DNA of 64,000 nucleotides from assembly GCA_012927625.1 (NCBI GenBank), contig JABBOV010000003.1, forward strand, positions 186,001-250,000, written 5' to 3'. The notes beneath the pieces were generated by a model. The model was given only the letters and a program-made list of their open reading frames with translations, made no database searches and was not told the origin of the DNA. Shown here in pieces: positions 1-9,568 of this stretch (the stretch's first letter is position 1; every line of letters starts with the position of its first letter). The position numbers and the translations under genes were made by a program. The stretch is from Glaciimonas sp. Lineage in GTDB: Bacteria; Pseudomonadota; Gammaproteobacteria; Burkholderiales; Burkholderiaceae_D.

Positions 1-1759
1 CAATCGCGATCTGGGTCGCCTTGACGCCGATGCGCATTGGCGAGGCCTTGGCGATCGACGCCGCGGCAAACGCTGCCAATGCCACCGGCGGCGTCAGATC
101 GGCCATGATGCCGAAATAAAACACAAACATATGCGAGACGATCAGCGGCACACCGAGACTGAGCAACGCCGGCGCCGCAATCGAACTGGTGATGATGTAG
201 TTCGGAATGGTAGGAATTCCCATCCCCAGGATCAGGCACACGATCATTGTCAGGAACAGTGACAGAAACAAGCTTTTGTCGCCAACCGTCAAAATGAAGC
301 CGGCAAAACTGGAGGCGGCGCCGGTCAGCGTCAGCACGCCGATAATGACGCCGACGATGGCGCAGGCCATACCAACCGGCAGCGCCTGCTTGGCGCCGTC
401 GATCAGGCTGGCGCGGATCGTGCGCAAGGTATCGCGGCCGCCCTTGACCAAGAAGCACGCCAGCACCAGCAGCGCAATCACGGCCAGGATCGCGTAAATG
501 CCGAACTCGAAGAAGGTCGCAGCCGCCAAGCCCAGCCCGACCCAGAATACATAGCGAAATGCCATGCTGGACACGCGCGCTGCCACCGCCGCACCGAGAA
601 TCAGGATCGCCGTCAGCGCAAGCCCGGTCAGGCCGGCGAACATCGGCGTAAAGCCGTGGAACAGCATGCCGACCAGCGCCGCCAGCGGCAGTAGCAGATA
701 CCAGTTCTCTTTGAGTGCCTTGAGCGGACTCGGGCACTGGTCTTTCGGCAGGCCGACCAAGCCCATGCGGCCCGCTTCCAGATGCACCATCCAGAACGCC
801 GTCACGTAATACAGAGTCGCTGGAATTACTGCCGCCTTGACGATATCCACATACGGCACGTTCAGCGTCTCGGCCATGATGAACGCCACCGCCCCCATCA
901 CCGGCGGCATAATCTGGCCCCCCATCGAGGCAGTCGCTTCGACCGCGCCGGCAAACACCGAGCTATAGCCAAAACGCTTCATCAGCGGGATCGTGAACTG
1001 ACCAACGGTCAGCACGTTGGCCACGCCGGAACCGGAAATGGTACCCATGAAACCGGATGAGATTATCGCCACCTTGGCCGGTCCGCCCTTGGCCTGGCCG
1101 ACCAGACCGAGCGCAATCGCGTTGAACAACTTGATCATGCCGGCATGTTCAAGGAATGCGCCGAACAGGATGAACAAGAAAATATAGGTGGCCGATACCA
1201 TGATCGGAATGCCGAGAATGCCCTCGGTGCCGAGAAACAACTGGCTGACGATCTGATCGAAACCGTATCCGCGATGCCCGAGTGGCAACGGCAGATATTG
1301 CCCAAATAAGCCATACAGCAGAAACGTGCCGCATACGATTGGCAGTGCCCACCCGAGCATGCGTCGGGTGGCTTCAAATACCAGCACGATCATGATCGCG
1401 CCGACCACCAGATCGGCGCTGCTCGGATCGCCCGAGCGCTGAATCAGGTCGCCCTCGAAAATCCAGTGATAGAACGACAGCCCGAAACCGGTAGCGGCCA
1501 GTAGCCAGTCGTACCAAACGACCGAAGTCAGCTTGCCACTCTTGAAAGCGGGATAGATCAAAAAGGTCAGCATCAGCAGAAAACCGACATGCAGCGAACG
1601 GATCGTTAGCGACGACAACGGGTGAAAAGCGGCGACGATCAATTGATACGTCGAGAATGCCAGTGCGGCCGCAATCAGGATCTTCAGCGCAATGCCGCTG
1701 AGCGTGCGTTGCGCGCCATGCTCCTGGAATTCTTCGACTTGGGTATTAGGGGAAGACAT
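1..1759 (-). CDS. TRAP transporter fused permease (TAXI type), 3' end cut by window edge
   Basis: Inner-membrane permease of a TRAP transporter that uses an ion gradient to import a carboxylate-type solute delivered by a periplasmic receptor. Reading from the ATG at 1759, the protein starts MSSPNTQVEEF and continues as hydrophobic segments separated by short loops for at least 586 residues without a stop. Glycine-rich permease motifs are visible, such as SGSGVANVLTVGQF and EATASMGGQIMPP. The length and the single chain carrying both the small and large membrane domains fit the fused DctQM (4TM/12TM) class that pairs with TAXI receptors. The receptor gene lies immediately upstream (1833-2792) in the same direction, so the two probably share a transcript. 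The C-terminus lies outside the window and the substrate cannot be told from the sequence. Confidence 0.88.
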   Translation of the reverse strand, partial: MSSPNTQVEEFQEHGAQRTLSGIALKILIAAALAFSTYQLIVAAFHPLSSLTIRSLHVGFLLMLTFLIYPAFKSGKLTSVVWYDWLLAATGFGLSFYHWIFEGDLIQRSGDPSSADLVVGAIMIVLVFEATRRMLGWALPIVCGTFLLYGLFGQYLPLPLGHRGYGFDQIVSQLFLGTEGILGIPIMVSATYIFLFILFGAFLEHAGMIKLFNAIALGLVGQAKGGPAKVAIISSGFMGTISGSGVANVLTVGQFTIPLMKRFGYSSVFAGAVEATASMGGQIMPPVMGAVAFIMAETLNVPYVDIVKAAVIPATLYYVTAFWMVHLEAGRMGLVGLPKDQCPSPLKALKENWYLLLPLAALVGMLFHGFTPMFAGLTGLALTAILILGAAVAARVSSMAFRYVFWVGLGLAAATFFEFGIYAILAVIALLVLACFLVKGGRDTLRTIRASLIDGAKQALPVGMACAIVGVIIGVLTLTGAASSFAGFILTVGDKSLFLSLFLTMIVCLILGMGIPTIPNYIITSSIAAPALLSLGVPLIVSHMFVFYFGIMADLTPPVALAAFAAASIAKASPMRIGVKATQIAI

Positions 1760-1785
1760 GTTTGAGGTGCTCCAGTGCGTGTGAA

Positions 1786-1810
1786 CGGGGAGTCATGACT
1801 GCCCTCCCCG
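1786..1810 (-). terminator. Hairpin between TAXI receptor and permease genes
   Basis: CGGGGAG at 1786-1792 pairs with CTCCCCG at 1804-1810 around an 11-nt loop, in the 73-nt gap between the two TRAP genes. There is no U-run, so it is not a classical terminator. A hairpin here could protect or attenuate the message so that receptor is made in excess over permease; that role is inferred. Confidence 0.4.
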
Positions 1811-1832
1811 CTATACTTTACCTGCAGCCTGC

Positions 1833-2792
1833 TTACTTGATCAGACCGATTTCGCGGTAGTACTTTTCGGCGCCCGGATGCAGCGGCAGTGGCATGCCGA
1901 CCAGCGCAGTTTCCTTGCGGATCGACTTGGCAGCGGCATGCGCCGCCGCCAGATGATCCAGGTTTTCAAACATGCTCTTGGTCATCTTGTAGACGGTGTC
2001 GGTCGGCACCCCTTCATGCGTTACCAGGAAATTCTGCACATACGCGGTCGGCACGTTGTCGATCTGGCCTTCATAGGTATTGGCCGGCACCACGCCGGAC
2101 TGGTAGGCAGTATCGCCGACTTTGGAGACCACGTCGGCCGGAATCGGCACGACCACGATCTTGACCGAGGCGGCCAGGTCGCGCAGCGACGATACGCCCA
2201 GACCAGCAGACTGCAGCGTGACATCGAGTTGGCGGTTTTTCATCAGCTCCACCGACTCGCCGAACGGCAAGTATTCCACTTTGGCGAAATCCTTGTAAGT
2301 CAGGCCGGCGGCCTTGAAAATTGCGCGCGCGTTCAATTCGGTGCCGGATTTCGGCGCGCCGACCGCGATCCGCTTGCCCTTCAGATCAGCCAGAGTTTTG
2401 ATGCCGGAATCGGCCAATGCCACAATCTGGATATAGTTCGGGTAAATGCCGGCCACACCGCGCAATTTTTTGAGCGGCGTCTTGAAACCGGCTTCGGCAT
2501 CGCCCTTCCAGGCGTCCGACAACGCGTCGCCCAACGTGAAGCCGAGTTCCCCGCGACCGGCTTGCAACAGATTCAGGTTTTCGGCGGAAGCCTTGGTCGC
2601 CTGCACGGAGGTTTTTACATCCGGCATCGCCTTCGCGTAAATCTGCGACAGCGCCACCCCCATCGGGTAATACACGCCGCTGGTGCCGCCAGTGAGTACA
2701 TTGATGAATTGCTGCTGGGCCTGGGCCGGGCCGGCCGCCAGCATTGCGACACCAGCCAATGCCAGCAGTGCGCGCAAAATTTTATTTTTCAT
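1833..2792 (-). CDS. TAXI family TRAP transporter solute-binding protein
   Basis: Periplasmic receptor that captures the substrate for the fused TRAP permease encoded just downstream. The 319-residue protein begins with a signal peptide (MKNKILRALLALAGVAMLAA, probable cleavage after AQA near residue 25). The mature protein opens with the family pattern FINVLTGGTSGVYYPMG and has DLKGKRIAVGAPKSGTE around residues 137-153, typical of TAXI (TRAP-associated extracytoplasmic immunogenic) receptors. Length is normal for the family. A run of A/G-rich sequence ahead of the ATG at 2792 serves as ribosome-binding site. TAXI receptors have been linked to glutamate or other dicarboxylates, but nothing here fixes the ligand. 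Confidence 0.93.
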   Translation of the reverse strand: MKNKILRALLALAGVAMLAAGPAQAQQQFINVLTGGTSGVYYPMGVALSQIYAKAMPDVKTSVQATKASAENLNLLQAGRGELGFTLGDALSDAWKGDAEAGFKTPLKKLRGVAGIYPNYIQIVALADSGIKTLADLKGKRIAVGAPKSGTELNARAIFKAAGLTYKDFAKVEYLPFGESVELMKNRQLDVTLQSAGLGVSSLRDLAASVKIVVVPIPADVVSKVGDTAYQSGVVPANTYEGQIDNVPTAYVQNFLVTHEGVPTDTVYKMTKSMFENLDHLAAAHAAAKSIRKETALVGMPLPLHPGAEKYYREIGLIK

Positions 2793-2896
2793 TATTGTCT
2801 CCTAGAGTTGTTACACGAGGCGAAAAGCCTACCATATTCTAATGGCAGAAGCCGCTCCAAGAGGGTGAAAAAATAAGATCACGCCCGCGGAGCAGA

Positions 2897-4336
2897 TCAG
2901 CGTTCGCCGATCCGCATGATCTTCAATGCGTTGGTGCCGCCGGCTTGCCCCATCGGATCACCCCAGGTGACGACGATCAGATCGCCGTTTTGCACAATCC
3001 CTTTCGCCAGCAGCAACGCTTCGGTCGCTTTCAACACCTCTTCGCAATCGTTCGATGGCATTATTCCCAGTGTGCGCACATTGCGGTACAAGGCAACCTT
3101 GCGTTGGGTTGCAACACTGGGGGTAATGGCAAAAATCGGGATGTCGATATTGTTGCGGCTCATCCAGAGCGCCGTCGCGCCGGATTCGGTCAATGCCGCA
3201 ATTGCCTTGACCCGCAGATGGTACGCAGTAAACAATGCCCCGTATGCAATCGATTGATCGATGCGAGTGAAGGTCAGATTGAGGAAATCGGCATCGAGCT
3301 TGCAGACATCCGATTTTTCCGCTTCAACGCAAATGGCAGCCATTGCTGTGACTGTTTCAATCGGATATTTGCCCACTGCAGTTTCCGCCGAAGTCATCAC
3401 CGCATCGGTGCCATCGAGCACCGCATTGGCGACGTCCGACACTTCGGCCCGCGTCGGGATGGCGTTGACCACCATCGACTCCATCATTTGGGTGGCGGTG
3501 ATAGTCAGCTTGTTGGATGCGCGCGCCATTTTTATCATGCGCTTTTGCAGCCCCGGCACTGTCGCGTTGCCGACTTCCACCGCCAGATCGCCACGGGCAA
3601 CCATGATGCCATCGGCAGCATCGATGATTTCTTGCAATACCGGGATCGCCTCGGCGCGCTCGATTTTGGCAATCATCAGCGGCCTGTGGCCATAGGCCTC
3701 GCCGGCACTGTTGGCTAGTTGCCGCGCCATTTCCATGTCGGCTGCATTTTTCGGGAACGATACTGCAACATAATCAGCCTGGAAACGCATTGCAGTCTTG
3801 ATGTCCTCCATATCCTTGGCCGTTAGCGCCGGTGCAGACAAGCCTCCACCCTGGCGGTTGATACCCTTGTTGTTCGACAGCACTCCACCGATTTTCACCC
3901 TGGTATGGATCGCGCTGCCGATCACTTTATCCACCACCAGCACGATCAGACCATCGTTCAGTAACAGAACATCCGCCGGTTTCAGGTCGCGCGGCAATTC
4001 TTTATAGTCGAGTCCAACCCGCTCCTGATTACCCAGTTCGCAAGCGGCATCAAGGATAAATGGATCACCATCATTGAGCTCGATCTGACCATTCTCGAAC
4101 TTGCCGACCCGGATTTTAGGCCCTTGCAGATCGGCCATGATGGCAATTTCTCGTCCACAGACGGCTGCCGCCTGACGCACCAGGTTGGCACGATCAATCT
4201 GATCCTGAGCCTTGCCGTGGGAAAAATTCAGGCGGACCACATCCACTCCGGCTGCAATCATGCGGATGAGTGTGTTCAGATCGTTTGAAGCGGGGCCGAT
4301 GGTGGCAACTATTTTGGTGGCACGGCTTAAGGTCAT
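2897..4336 (-). CDS. pyk: Pyruvate kinase
   Basis: Catalyses the last step of glycolysis, phosphoenolpyruvate plus ADP to pyruvate plus ATP. The 479-residue protein has the expected family length. Visible motifs are the N-terminal TKIVATIGPASN, the catalytic lysine segment MIAKIERAEA, the metal-binding segment MVARGDLAVEVG, and ATQMMESM followed by PTRAEVSDVANAVLDGTDAVM. The C-terminal allosteric domain ends with the usual VVTWGDPMGQAGGTNALKI. The ATG at 4336 is preceded by AAAGGAAAT, a good ribosome-binding site. It reads in the same direction as the neighbouring glpK but is separated from it by 163 bp with no recognisable gene. Confidence 0.97.
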   Translation of the reverse strand: MTLSRATKIVATIGPASNDLNTLIRMIAAGVDVVRLNFSHGKAQDQIDRANLVRQAAAVCGREIAIMADLQGPKIRVGKFENGQIELNDGDPFILDAACELGNQERVGLDYKELPRDLKPADVLLLNDGLIVLVVDKVIGSAIHTRVKIGGVLSNNKGINRQGGGLSAPALTAKDMEDIKTAMRFQADYVAVSFPKNAADMEMARQLANSAGEAYGHRPLMIAKIERAEAIPVLQEIIDAADGIMVARGDLAVEVGNATVPGLQKRMIKMARASNKLTITATQMMESMVVNAIPTRAEVSDVANAVLDGTDAVMTSAETAVGKYPIETVTAMAAICVEAEKSDVCKLDADFLNLTFTRIDQSIAYGALFTAYHLRVKAIAALTESGATALWMSRNNIDIPIFAITPSVATQRKVALYRNVRTLGIMPSNDCEEVLKATEALLLAKGIVQNGDLIVVTWGDPMGQAGGTNALKIMRIGER

Positions 4337-4499
4337 TTCGAAATTTCCTTTAAATTAGCTGAGACAACACTCACAGGTGTAGTAATTTTTCAACAAAAAA
4401 AAATTTACCGGTTAGCGATATTAAATCGGGCTTTAGATGTAGCGAATATACGTAAAATTTATTATTCGCATAGACAGGCGCCAAATCTGCCCTGACGGA

Positions 4500-5999
4500 T
4501 CAACCTAGGGCGGATTTGGCAGCCGCCTCTACGACACCGATGGCGATCTCCCATCTTTGCATCAGCGCCTGGGCCTGATCGCGGCTGATCGCAGGTTCGA
4601 ACACACGGTCTACCCGCCATTGCGATTCCAGTTCTGCCGTGTTGCGGTACATGCCGATTGCCAGGCCGGCCAGGTAAGCGACACCGAGTGCGGTGGTTTC
4701 GGTGACTTGCGGCCGGATTACGGGGATGCCGAGCAGGTCGGCTTGAAATTGCAGCAACAGCGCATTGGCGCAGGCGCCGCCATCAACCCGTAATTCGGCA
4801 ATTGGCGACGCTGCATCGCGCAGCATGGCCTGTAACAGCGCGGCACTCTGGAACCCGATCGATTCCAGCGCCGCACGGGCAATATGGGCAACAGTACTGC
4901 CGCGGCTGAGGCCCAGAATCGCGCCCTTGGCAGATGATATCCAGTATGGCGCGCCCAGGCCGGTAAAAGCGGGTACAAAGACCACGCCATCGGAATCCGG
5001 CACCGAGGCGGCAAGCGCTTCAATGTCGGCCGAATCCTTGATTGCCTTGAGGCCGTCACGCAGCCATTGCACCACCGCGCCGCCGATGAAGACGCTGCCT
5101 TCCAGCGCATATTGCTTGTTGCTGCCAATCTGGCAGGCGGCAGTACTGATCAGCCCGTTTTTCGAGTCGGCGCAAACCTCGCCGGTATTGAGCAGCATGA
5201 AGCAACCGGTGCCGTAGGTATTCTTGGCCATGCCCGGTTTAAAACAGGCTTGTCCAAATAGCGCCGCTTGCTGGTCGCCGGCGATGCCGCCGATAGTCAC
5301 CGAATGGCCTAACCACTGCGGGTCGGTGGCGCCAAAGATGTGGCTCGACGGATGCACTTGCGGCAGCACCTCAGGCGGGATATCCAGCCATTGCAGCAAT
5401 TCTTCATCCCAGCAGCCATCATGGATATTCCACAGCATGGTGCGCGAGGCGTTGGTCACATCGGTCACGTGCAGGCGACCGCAGCTCAGATTCCAGACCA
5501 GCCATGCATCGACCGTGCCGAATGCCAGTTCGCCGCGCCTGGCGCGCTCGCGTGCGCCGCTGACATGGTCGAGTATCCATTTCAGCTTGGATGCCGAAAA
5601 ATACGGGTCCAGCACCAAGCCGGTCTTGCGGCGGATACTGTCGGCTAATCCTTTGGCGCTCAATTCTGCGCACAATGCTTCGGTGCGGCGGTCTTGCCAG
5701 ACAATCGCATTGAAGATCGGTCTGCCGCTGCTGCGCTCCCACACCAGCGTGGTTTCACGCTGGTTGGCGATGCCCAGAGCGGCTAATTCATCGGCCCTGA
5801 TACCGGCTTTGGCCAGCACCATCCGGCAAGTCGCAAGCTGGCTTTGCCACAGCTCCATCGGGTCATGTTCGACCCAACCCGGCTGGGGAAATATTTGTTT
5901 GAATTCCTGCTGCGCGGTGGCCACAATTTCACCGCCCTCGTTGAACACGATGCTGCGCGAACTTGAGGTGCCCTGATCCAATGCCAGCAAATAAGCCAT
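4500..5999 (-). CDS. glpK: Glycerol kinase
   Basis: Phosphorylates glycerol to sn-glycerol 3-phosphate, trapping it in the cytoplasm for GlpD. FGGY-family motifs are clear: [12 protein letters not shown] at the N-terminus, [23 protein letters not shown], the substrate-loop [18 protein letters not shown], and [14 protein letters not shown] followed by the ATP-site [16 protein letters not shown] start at 5999 ([10 protein letters not shown]), the usual family N-terminus, rather than the in-frame ATG five codons upstream; about 499 residues, a normal length. It is the last gene of the glp block. It now lies directly downstream of a deletion scar that removed the glycerol ABC importer genes which would normally separate it from glpD. 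Confidence 0.96.
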   Translation of the reverse strand: MAYLLALDQGTSSSRSIVFNEGGEIVATAQQEFKQIFPQPGWVEHDPMELWQSQLATCRMVLAKAGIRADELAALGIANQRETTLVWERSSGRPIFNAIVWQDRRTEALCAELSAKGLADSIRRKTGLVLDPYFSASKLKWILDHVSGARERARRGELAFGTVDAWLVWNLSCGRLHVTDVTNASRTMLWNIHDGCWDEELLQWLDIPPEVLPQVHPSSHIFGATDPQWLGHSVTIGGIAGDQQAALFGQACFKPGMAKNTYGTGCFMLLNTGEVCADSKNGLISTAACQIGSNKQYALEGSVFIGGAVVQWLRDGLKAIKDSADIEALAASVPDSDGVVFVPAFTGLGAPYWISSAKGAILGLSRGSTVAHIARAALESIGFQSAALLQAMLRDAASPIAELRVDGGACANALLLQFQADLLGIPVIRPQVTETTALGVAYLAGLAIGMYRNTAELESQWRVDRVFEPAISRDQAQALMQRWEIAIGVVEAAAKSALG

Positions 6000-6126
6000 G
6001 CCTATTTCCATCAAAATAAGGTCGCTTTTTACAAAGGCGACAGGTTAATCAATTGTAAATACAATCAATAACACCAACCCGAGCTGTCCAGGTTGGCGTC
6101 GCTTTGATGCCACTTGATGTTTCAAG

Positions 6127-6277
6127 TTAGCGCACGCGGCCTTCTTTCCACGCTTTCAACAGAGTGTCGTAAGTGATGGTTTCACCCTTTGGCTTTTCAT
6201 TGGCCAGCTTGGTCCAAGGAGCGGCTTTGTCGGACAACCAGAATTTGACGTCCTTTTTCTCGTTCAACTTCGGCGCG
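6127..6277 (-). pseudogene. 3' remnant of glycerol ABC transporter binding protein (GlpV)
   Basis: Read on the minus strand, the frame ending in TAA at 6127-6129 encodes about 49 residues beginning APKLNEKKDVKFWL and ending with ETITYDTLLKAWKEGRVR. From memory this matches the C-terminus of GlpV-type glycerol-binding proteins of the GlpSTPQV ABC importer. No start codon or signal peptide remains. The fragment is joined directly to the 5' part of glpS in a different frame, so it is the far end of an internal deletion. The family assignment rests on recall of the C-terminal signature, not on a search. Confidence 0.75.
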
Positions 6278-6637
6278 CAGTTTTTCTGCAATTTCGGTCA
6301 CACGCTGGTGTATCTCATCTTTCGGGCGGCGCTGCAGGTGCAGTGGTGCAGCGATGTTTTCATACACGGTCATGGCTGGGTAGTTGACGAATTGCTGGTA
6401 CACCATAGCCAATTTGCGATCCCGCACACTGACCCCGGTGACGTCTTTGCCGTCAACCAGAATGCACCCGGAACTAGGTCGATCCAGTCCGGCAATGACG
6501 CGCATTAATGAGGTCTTGCCGGCCTGAGTTGGGCCCAGCAAGACATTGATGCCGCCAGACGTAAGTTTAAGGTCGAGTGGATAGAGGTGTGTCTGCGCCC
6601 CTACACTCAGGCTTATTTGTTTAAGCTCTAATATCAT
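6272..6637 (-). pseudogene. 5' remnant of glycerol ABC transporter ATPase (GlpS), truncated
   Basis: The ATG at 6637 has a strong ribosome-binding site (AAGGAGAC) and opens an ABC ATPase. Residues 35-43 hold Walker A (GPTQAGKTS), and the Q-loop region VYQQFVNYPAMTVYENIA lies near residues 79-96. Homology stops at about residue 120 (ending VTEIAEKL), before the LSGGQ signature, Walker B and the regulatory domain. The frame then runs out of register through the glpV remnant to a stop at 6197. The product cannot hydrolyse ATP normally. Position directly after glpD (gap 20 bp) matches the glpD-glpS order of proteobacterial glycerol ABC operons. Transcription and translation signals still look intact. 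Confidence 0.8.
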
Positions 6638-6657
6638 TATGTGTCTCCTTGCATGAT

Positions 6658-8193
6658 CTACTGCTGTGTCATAAGCCATTCCTGCAATCGCGCAACCTGC
6701 TGCGGCTGGCAATACAAACCGCATTTAGTTCTACGCCAGAGGATGTCTTCGGCACTGCGCGCCCATTCCACCGCAAACAGATAGCGCGCCTCCTGTTCGT
6801 AGATGCCGGGCGCCAGCTCCTCGCCCAGATCGGATATTTTTTGTGCAGTACCCAGCATGCGGCTGGCACGAGACCCGTAACAGCGCGCATAACGTTGCGC
6901 GATCTTTTTCGGCAGCCATGAATACCGGGTACAGAATTCTGTCGAAAAACGCTCAAAATCATAGCTGGCGACCAGCGCACCGGCCTGTTGCAGGTCGCCG
7001 CCCGGCAGCGGCGCAGTAGAAGTCCATTCCGGCGCATGGAGACCCAGGCGCGGCAATAGCATAGCCAGCGCTTCTTCCGCCAATTTACGGTAGGTGGTGA
7101 TTTTGCCGCCCCACACATTGAGAAAGGGCGGATTGTTTTCATCGCATTCAAGCAGGTAATCACGCGTCACCGCAGAGGCATTTAGCGCGCTGTCGTCCAG
7201 CAGCGGCCGCACCCCAGAATAGCTCCAGACCACATCCCCCGCTGCAATTTGTTTAATAAAATAACGGTTGGCCATCTGGCACAGGTAACCCACTTCATCA
7301 TCGCTAATCTTGACCTGCCCCGGGTCGCCGGTATATTCCAGGTCGGTGGTGCCGATCAAGGTGAAATCATCCTGGTAAGGAATCGCAAAGATGATGCGCT
7401 TGTCGGGATTTTGGAAAATATAAGCGTAAGGATGATCGAATAGGCACGGCACGATGATGTGGCTGCCTTTGATCAGCCGCAGCCCATGCGTATTTTTTGC
7501 ACCGGAGGCGGCGTTGGCAAATTGCGCAGTCCAGGGGCCGGCGGCATTCACGATGGCACGCGCGCTAACCTCGATGCGACCATACTGCTCACTGTCGAGC
7601 GTGGCACGCCAGCCTTGACCTTGCTGGCGCACCTCCATGCATTTGGTGCGAGTCAAGATTTTGGCGCCGTGTTCGCTGGCGTCCAGTGCATTGAGTACCA
7701 CTAGCCGCGCATCGTCGACCCAACCGTCCGAATACACAAAACCCTTGCGGTAATTACCTTTAAGCGGCACGCCGGCGACGTGCTTGCGCAGCGACACGCC
7801 CTCCGAGGCGGGCAGGAATTCCCGGTGTGCCAGGTGATCATATAAAAATAACCCGGCACGGATCACCCAGGCCGGCCGTTGCCCGGCATCGTGCGGCATC
7901 ACAAAGCGCAGCGGCCACATGATATGGGGTGCGGCGCGCAACAGCACTTCACGTTCCTGCAAAGATTTGCGCACTAGCTTGAATTCAAAATACTCAAGAT
8001 AGCGCAGGCCGCCGTGGATCAGTTTGGTGCTGGCAGAAGAGGTGTGCTGGGCCAGGTCGTGCTGCTCGCACAGGATGACGCGCAAGCCGCGACCTACCGC
8101 ATCACGCGCGATTCCGGCGCCATTGATGCCGCCGCCGACGATCAAAAGGTCACAGTCCTGTTGCGCTAGCTGCTTGAGTGTCGATTGCATCAT
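6658..8193 (-). CDS. glpD: Glycerol-3-phosphate dehydrogenase, FAD-dependent (aerobic)
   Basis: Membrane-associated flavoenzyme that oxidises sn-glycerol 3-phosphate to dihydroxyacetone phosphate and passes electrons to quinone. The 511-residue protein carries the dinucleotide-binding motif LLIVGGGINGAGIARDA near residue 18, the family segment STKLIHGGLRYLEYFEF, and IVNAAGPW and GTTDLEY further on. The C-terminal domain contains NVWGGKITTYRKLAEEAL. Two adjacent ATGs (8193 and 8190) follow AGGAG; either could start translation. It is divergent from glpR across about 195 bp with candidate operator repeats, and it leads the operon that formerly contained the glycerol ABC importer and still contains glpK. 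Confidence 0.96.
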   Translation of the reverse strand: MMQSTLKQLAQQDCDLLIVGGGINGAGIARDAVGRGLRVILCEQHDLAQHTSSASTKLIHGGLRYLEYFEFKLVRKSLQEREVLLRAAPHIMWPLRFVMPHDAGQRPAWVIRAGLFLYDHLAHREFLPASEGVSLRKHVAGVPLKGNYRKGFVYSDGWVDDARLVVLNALDASEHGAKILTRTKCMEVRQQGQGWRATLDSEQYGRIEVSARAIVNAAGPWTAQFANAASGAKNTHGLRLIKGSHIIVPCLFDHPYAYIFQNPDKRIIFAIPYQDDFTLIGTTDLEYTGDPGQVKISDDEVGYLCQMANRYFIKQIAAGDVVWSYSGVRPLLDDSALNASAVTRDYLLECDENNPPFLNVWGGKITTYRKLAEEALAMLLPRLGLHAPEWTSTAPLPGGDLQQAGALVASYDFERFSTEFCTRYSWLPKKIAQRYARCYGSRASRMLGTAQKISDLGEELAPGIYEQEARYLFAVEWARSAEDILWRRTKCGLYCQPQQVARLQEWLMTQQ

Positions 8194-8346
8194 GCTCCTG
8201 AAGACGAGGTGGGCCGCTTATCTATTCGACGAGTGGATTTGTTGGTTGTGATTTTTTGTGCGTCGACATTGCGCTTAAAATGAAACTTAACGCGCTTTTT
8301 TTATTTATTTTACCCACGTTCGAAAATTTTACAACATATAATTGTT

Positions 8347-8379
8347 TGTTCGTGTTTTTTTATGTTCGTTAATGTTCAT
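8347..8379. promoter_or_regulatory. Candidate GlpR operator repeats between glpD and glpR
   Basis: Three copies of TGTTCRT occur at 8347-8353, 8363-8369 and 8373-8379, and a related GTTCGA lies near 8316, all in the AT-rich divergent intergenic region. DeoR-family GlpR proteins recognise TTCG-containing half sites, so this cluster immediately before glpR is a plausible autoregulatory and glpD operator. Binding is inferred from motif and position. Confidence 0.45.
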
Positions 8380-8388
8380 TTTTAAATC

Positions 8389-9150
8389 ATGATTCCACGC
8401 CATCGCCAATTGTTAGACCATTTACGCCAATATGGCGACACCTCGGTTGAGGCGCTCGCCAAAGTCTTGAGCGTGACCGCACAAACCATTCGGCGTGATA
8501 TTCGCACGCTGGAAAATGCCCGTTTGCTGGCGCGCTATCATGGCGGGGTTGGGATATCGTCCACCGTTGAAAATATTGATTACGACCAGCGGCGCGTGAT
8601 GAATAGCGATGCCAAGCGGCGCATCGGCCAACTGGCCGCGACCCACATCGAGCATGGTCGTTCGCTGATTATCAATATCGGCACCACCACTGAAGAGGTA
8701 TCCAAGGCCTTGCTGCAACACAAGGGAATACGGGTCGTCACCAACAACCTGAACGTAGCGTCAATCCTGTCTGACAACCCGGAAGCGGAGGTGATTGTCG
8801 CCGGCGGCTTGGTACGCAAGCGCGACCGCGGCATTGTCGGCGAGGCCACCATCGATTTCATGCGGCAGTTCAAGGTGGATGTCGGCATCATCGGAGTGTC
8901 CGGCATTGAGGACGACGGCACACTGCTCGATTACGATTACCGCGAAGTGCGCGTCACGCAAGCCATCATCGAGCAATCGCGGGAAGTCTGGCTGGTGGCA
9001 GACCACACCAAGTTCGGCCGCCATGCATTGGTGCGGTTGGGAAATATTGCGCAAATCGACAAATTCTTCACCGATGCCCCGGTACCGCCGGCAGCGCTGG
9101 AAGCGTTCGAAAAAACCGGTGTGGAGATCCTTGTGGCGAACGGAAGCTGA
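8389..9150 (+). CDS. glpR: DeoR family transcriptional regulator, glycerol regulon (GlpR)
   Basis: Repressor expected to respond to glycerol 3-phosphate and to control the divergent glpD-glpK genes. The 253-residue protein has an N-terminal helix-turn-helix (residues about 6-57, with VTAQTIRRDIRTLE as recognition region). The C-terminal DeoR effector domain contains INIGTTTEEVSKAL and VVTNNLNVASIL. The ATG at 8389 sits just after the repeated TGTTCRT motifs, and no strong ribosome-binding site is visible. Assignment as GlpR rather than another DeoR paralogue rests on its divergence from glpD. Its target operon has lost the importer genes, so the regulator now governs only the kinase and dehydrogenase nearby. 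Confidence 0.88.
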   Translation: MIPRHRQLLDHLRQYGDTSVEALAKVLSVTAQTIRRDIRTLENARLLARYHGGVGISSTVENIDYDQRRVMNSDAKRRIGQLAATHIEHGRSLIINIGTTTEEVSKALLQHKGIRVVTNNLNVASILSDNPEAEVIVAGGLVRKRDRGIVGEATIDFMRQFKVDVGIIGVSGIEDDGTLLDYDYREVRVTQAIIEQSREVWLVADHTKFGRHALVRLGNIAQIDKFFTDAPVPPAALEAFEKTGVEILVANGS

Positions 9151-9568
9151 TTCTAATTTTAGTCATACGTATGACTGTATTTTCAACACCAGATTATTGA
9201 CAAGAGGCAATCTAGGTATTTTTTCTTGTACCTAATATTTTTGTTTTTACTTGTCAAATGATTTGGATATGAGGCGTCCCAGACTGCAGCATAGTCATAA
9301 TCAGCATCAAATTGACGCCAGATTCCTGCGTAAAATGCAGTATTCCGAAGAAACAACTCTGTGCAGCACTCAATCATTGCCTCGCAATGTTCTTAACATA
9401 GAAGCGTTGCAAATACGATGCTTTTGCCCAACAAATCGGGTGGCCGATTACACTTCGCACATAAATCCGAGGTACACTTGCGAAAATTTATTTCAGAGTA
9501 ATAGTAGAGTGTACTGAGCAGTTTATATTGGCTCATTTTTTTGTGACAACTAACTAACAAGGCAATCT
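9151..9568. other. Intergenic region glpR-phaZ
   Basis: AT-rich stretch without a credible gene. A perfect 16-bp palindrome, AGTCATACGTATGACT, lies at 9161-9176 just after the glpR stop. No U-run follows it, so it resembles an operator more than a terminator. AAGG shortly before 9569 is the likely phaZ ribosome-binding site. Nothing else is recognisable. Confidence 0.6.

Noticed and set aside
1878-2876. 332-codon open frame on the plus strand
   Set aside because: Antisense to the TAXI receptor gene, Arg/His-rich composition with no family features; a shadow frame.
2945-3718. 257-codon plus-strand frame
   Set aside because: Antisense to pyruvate kinase, which has all family motifs in the other strand.
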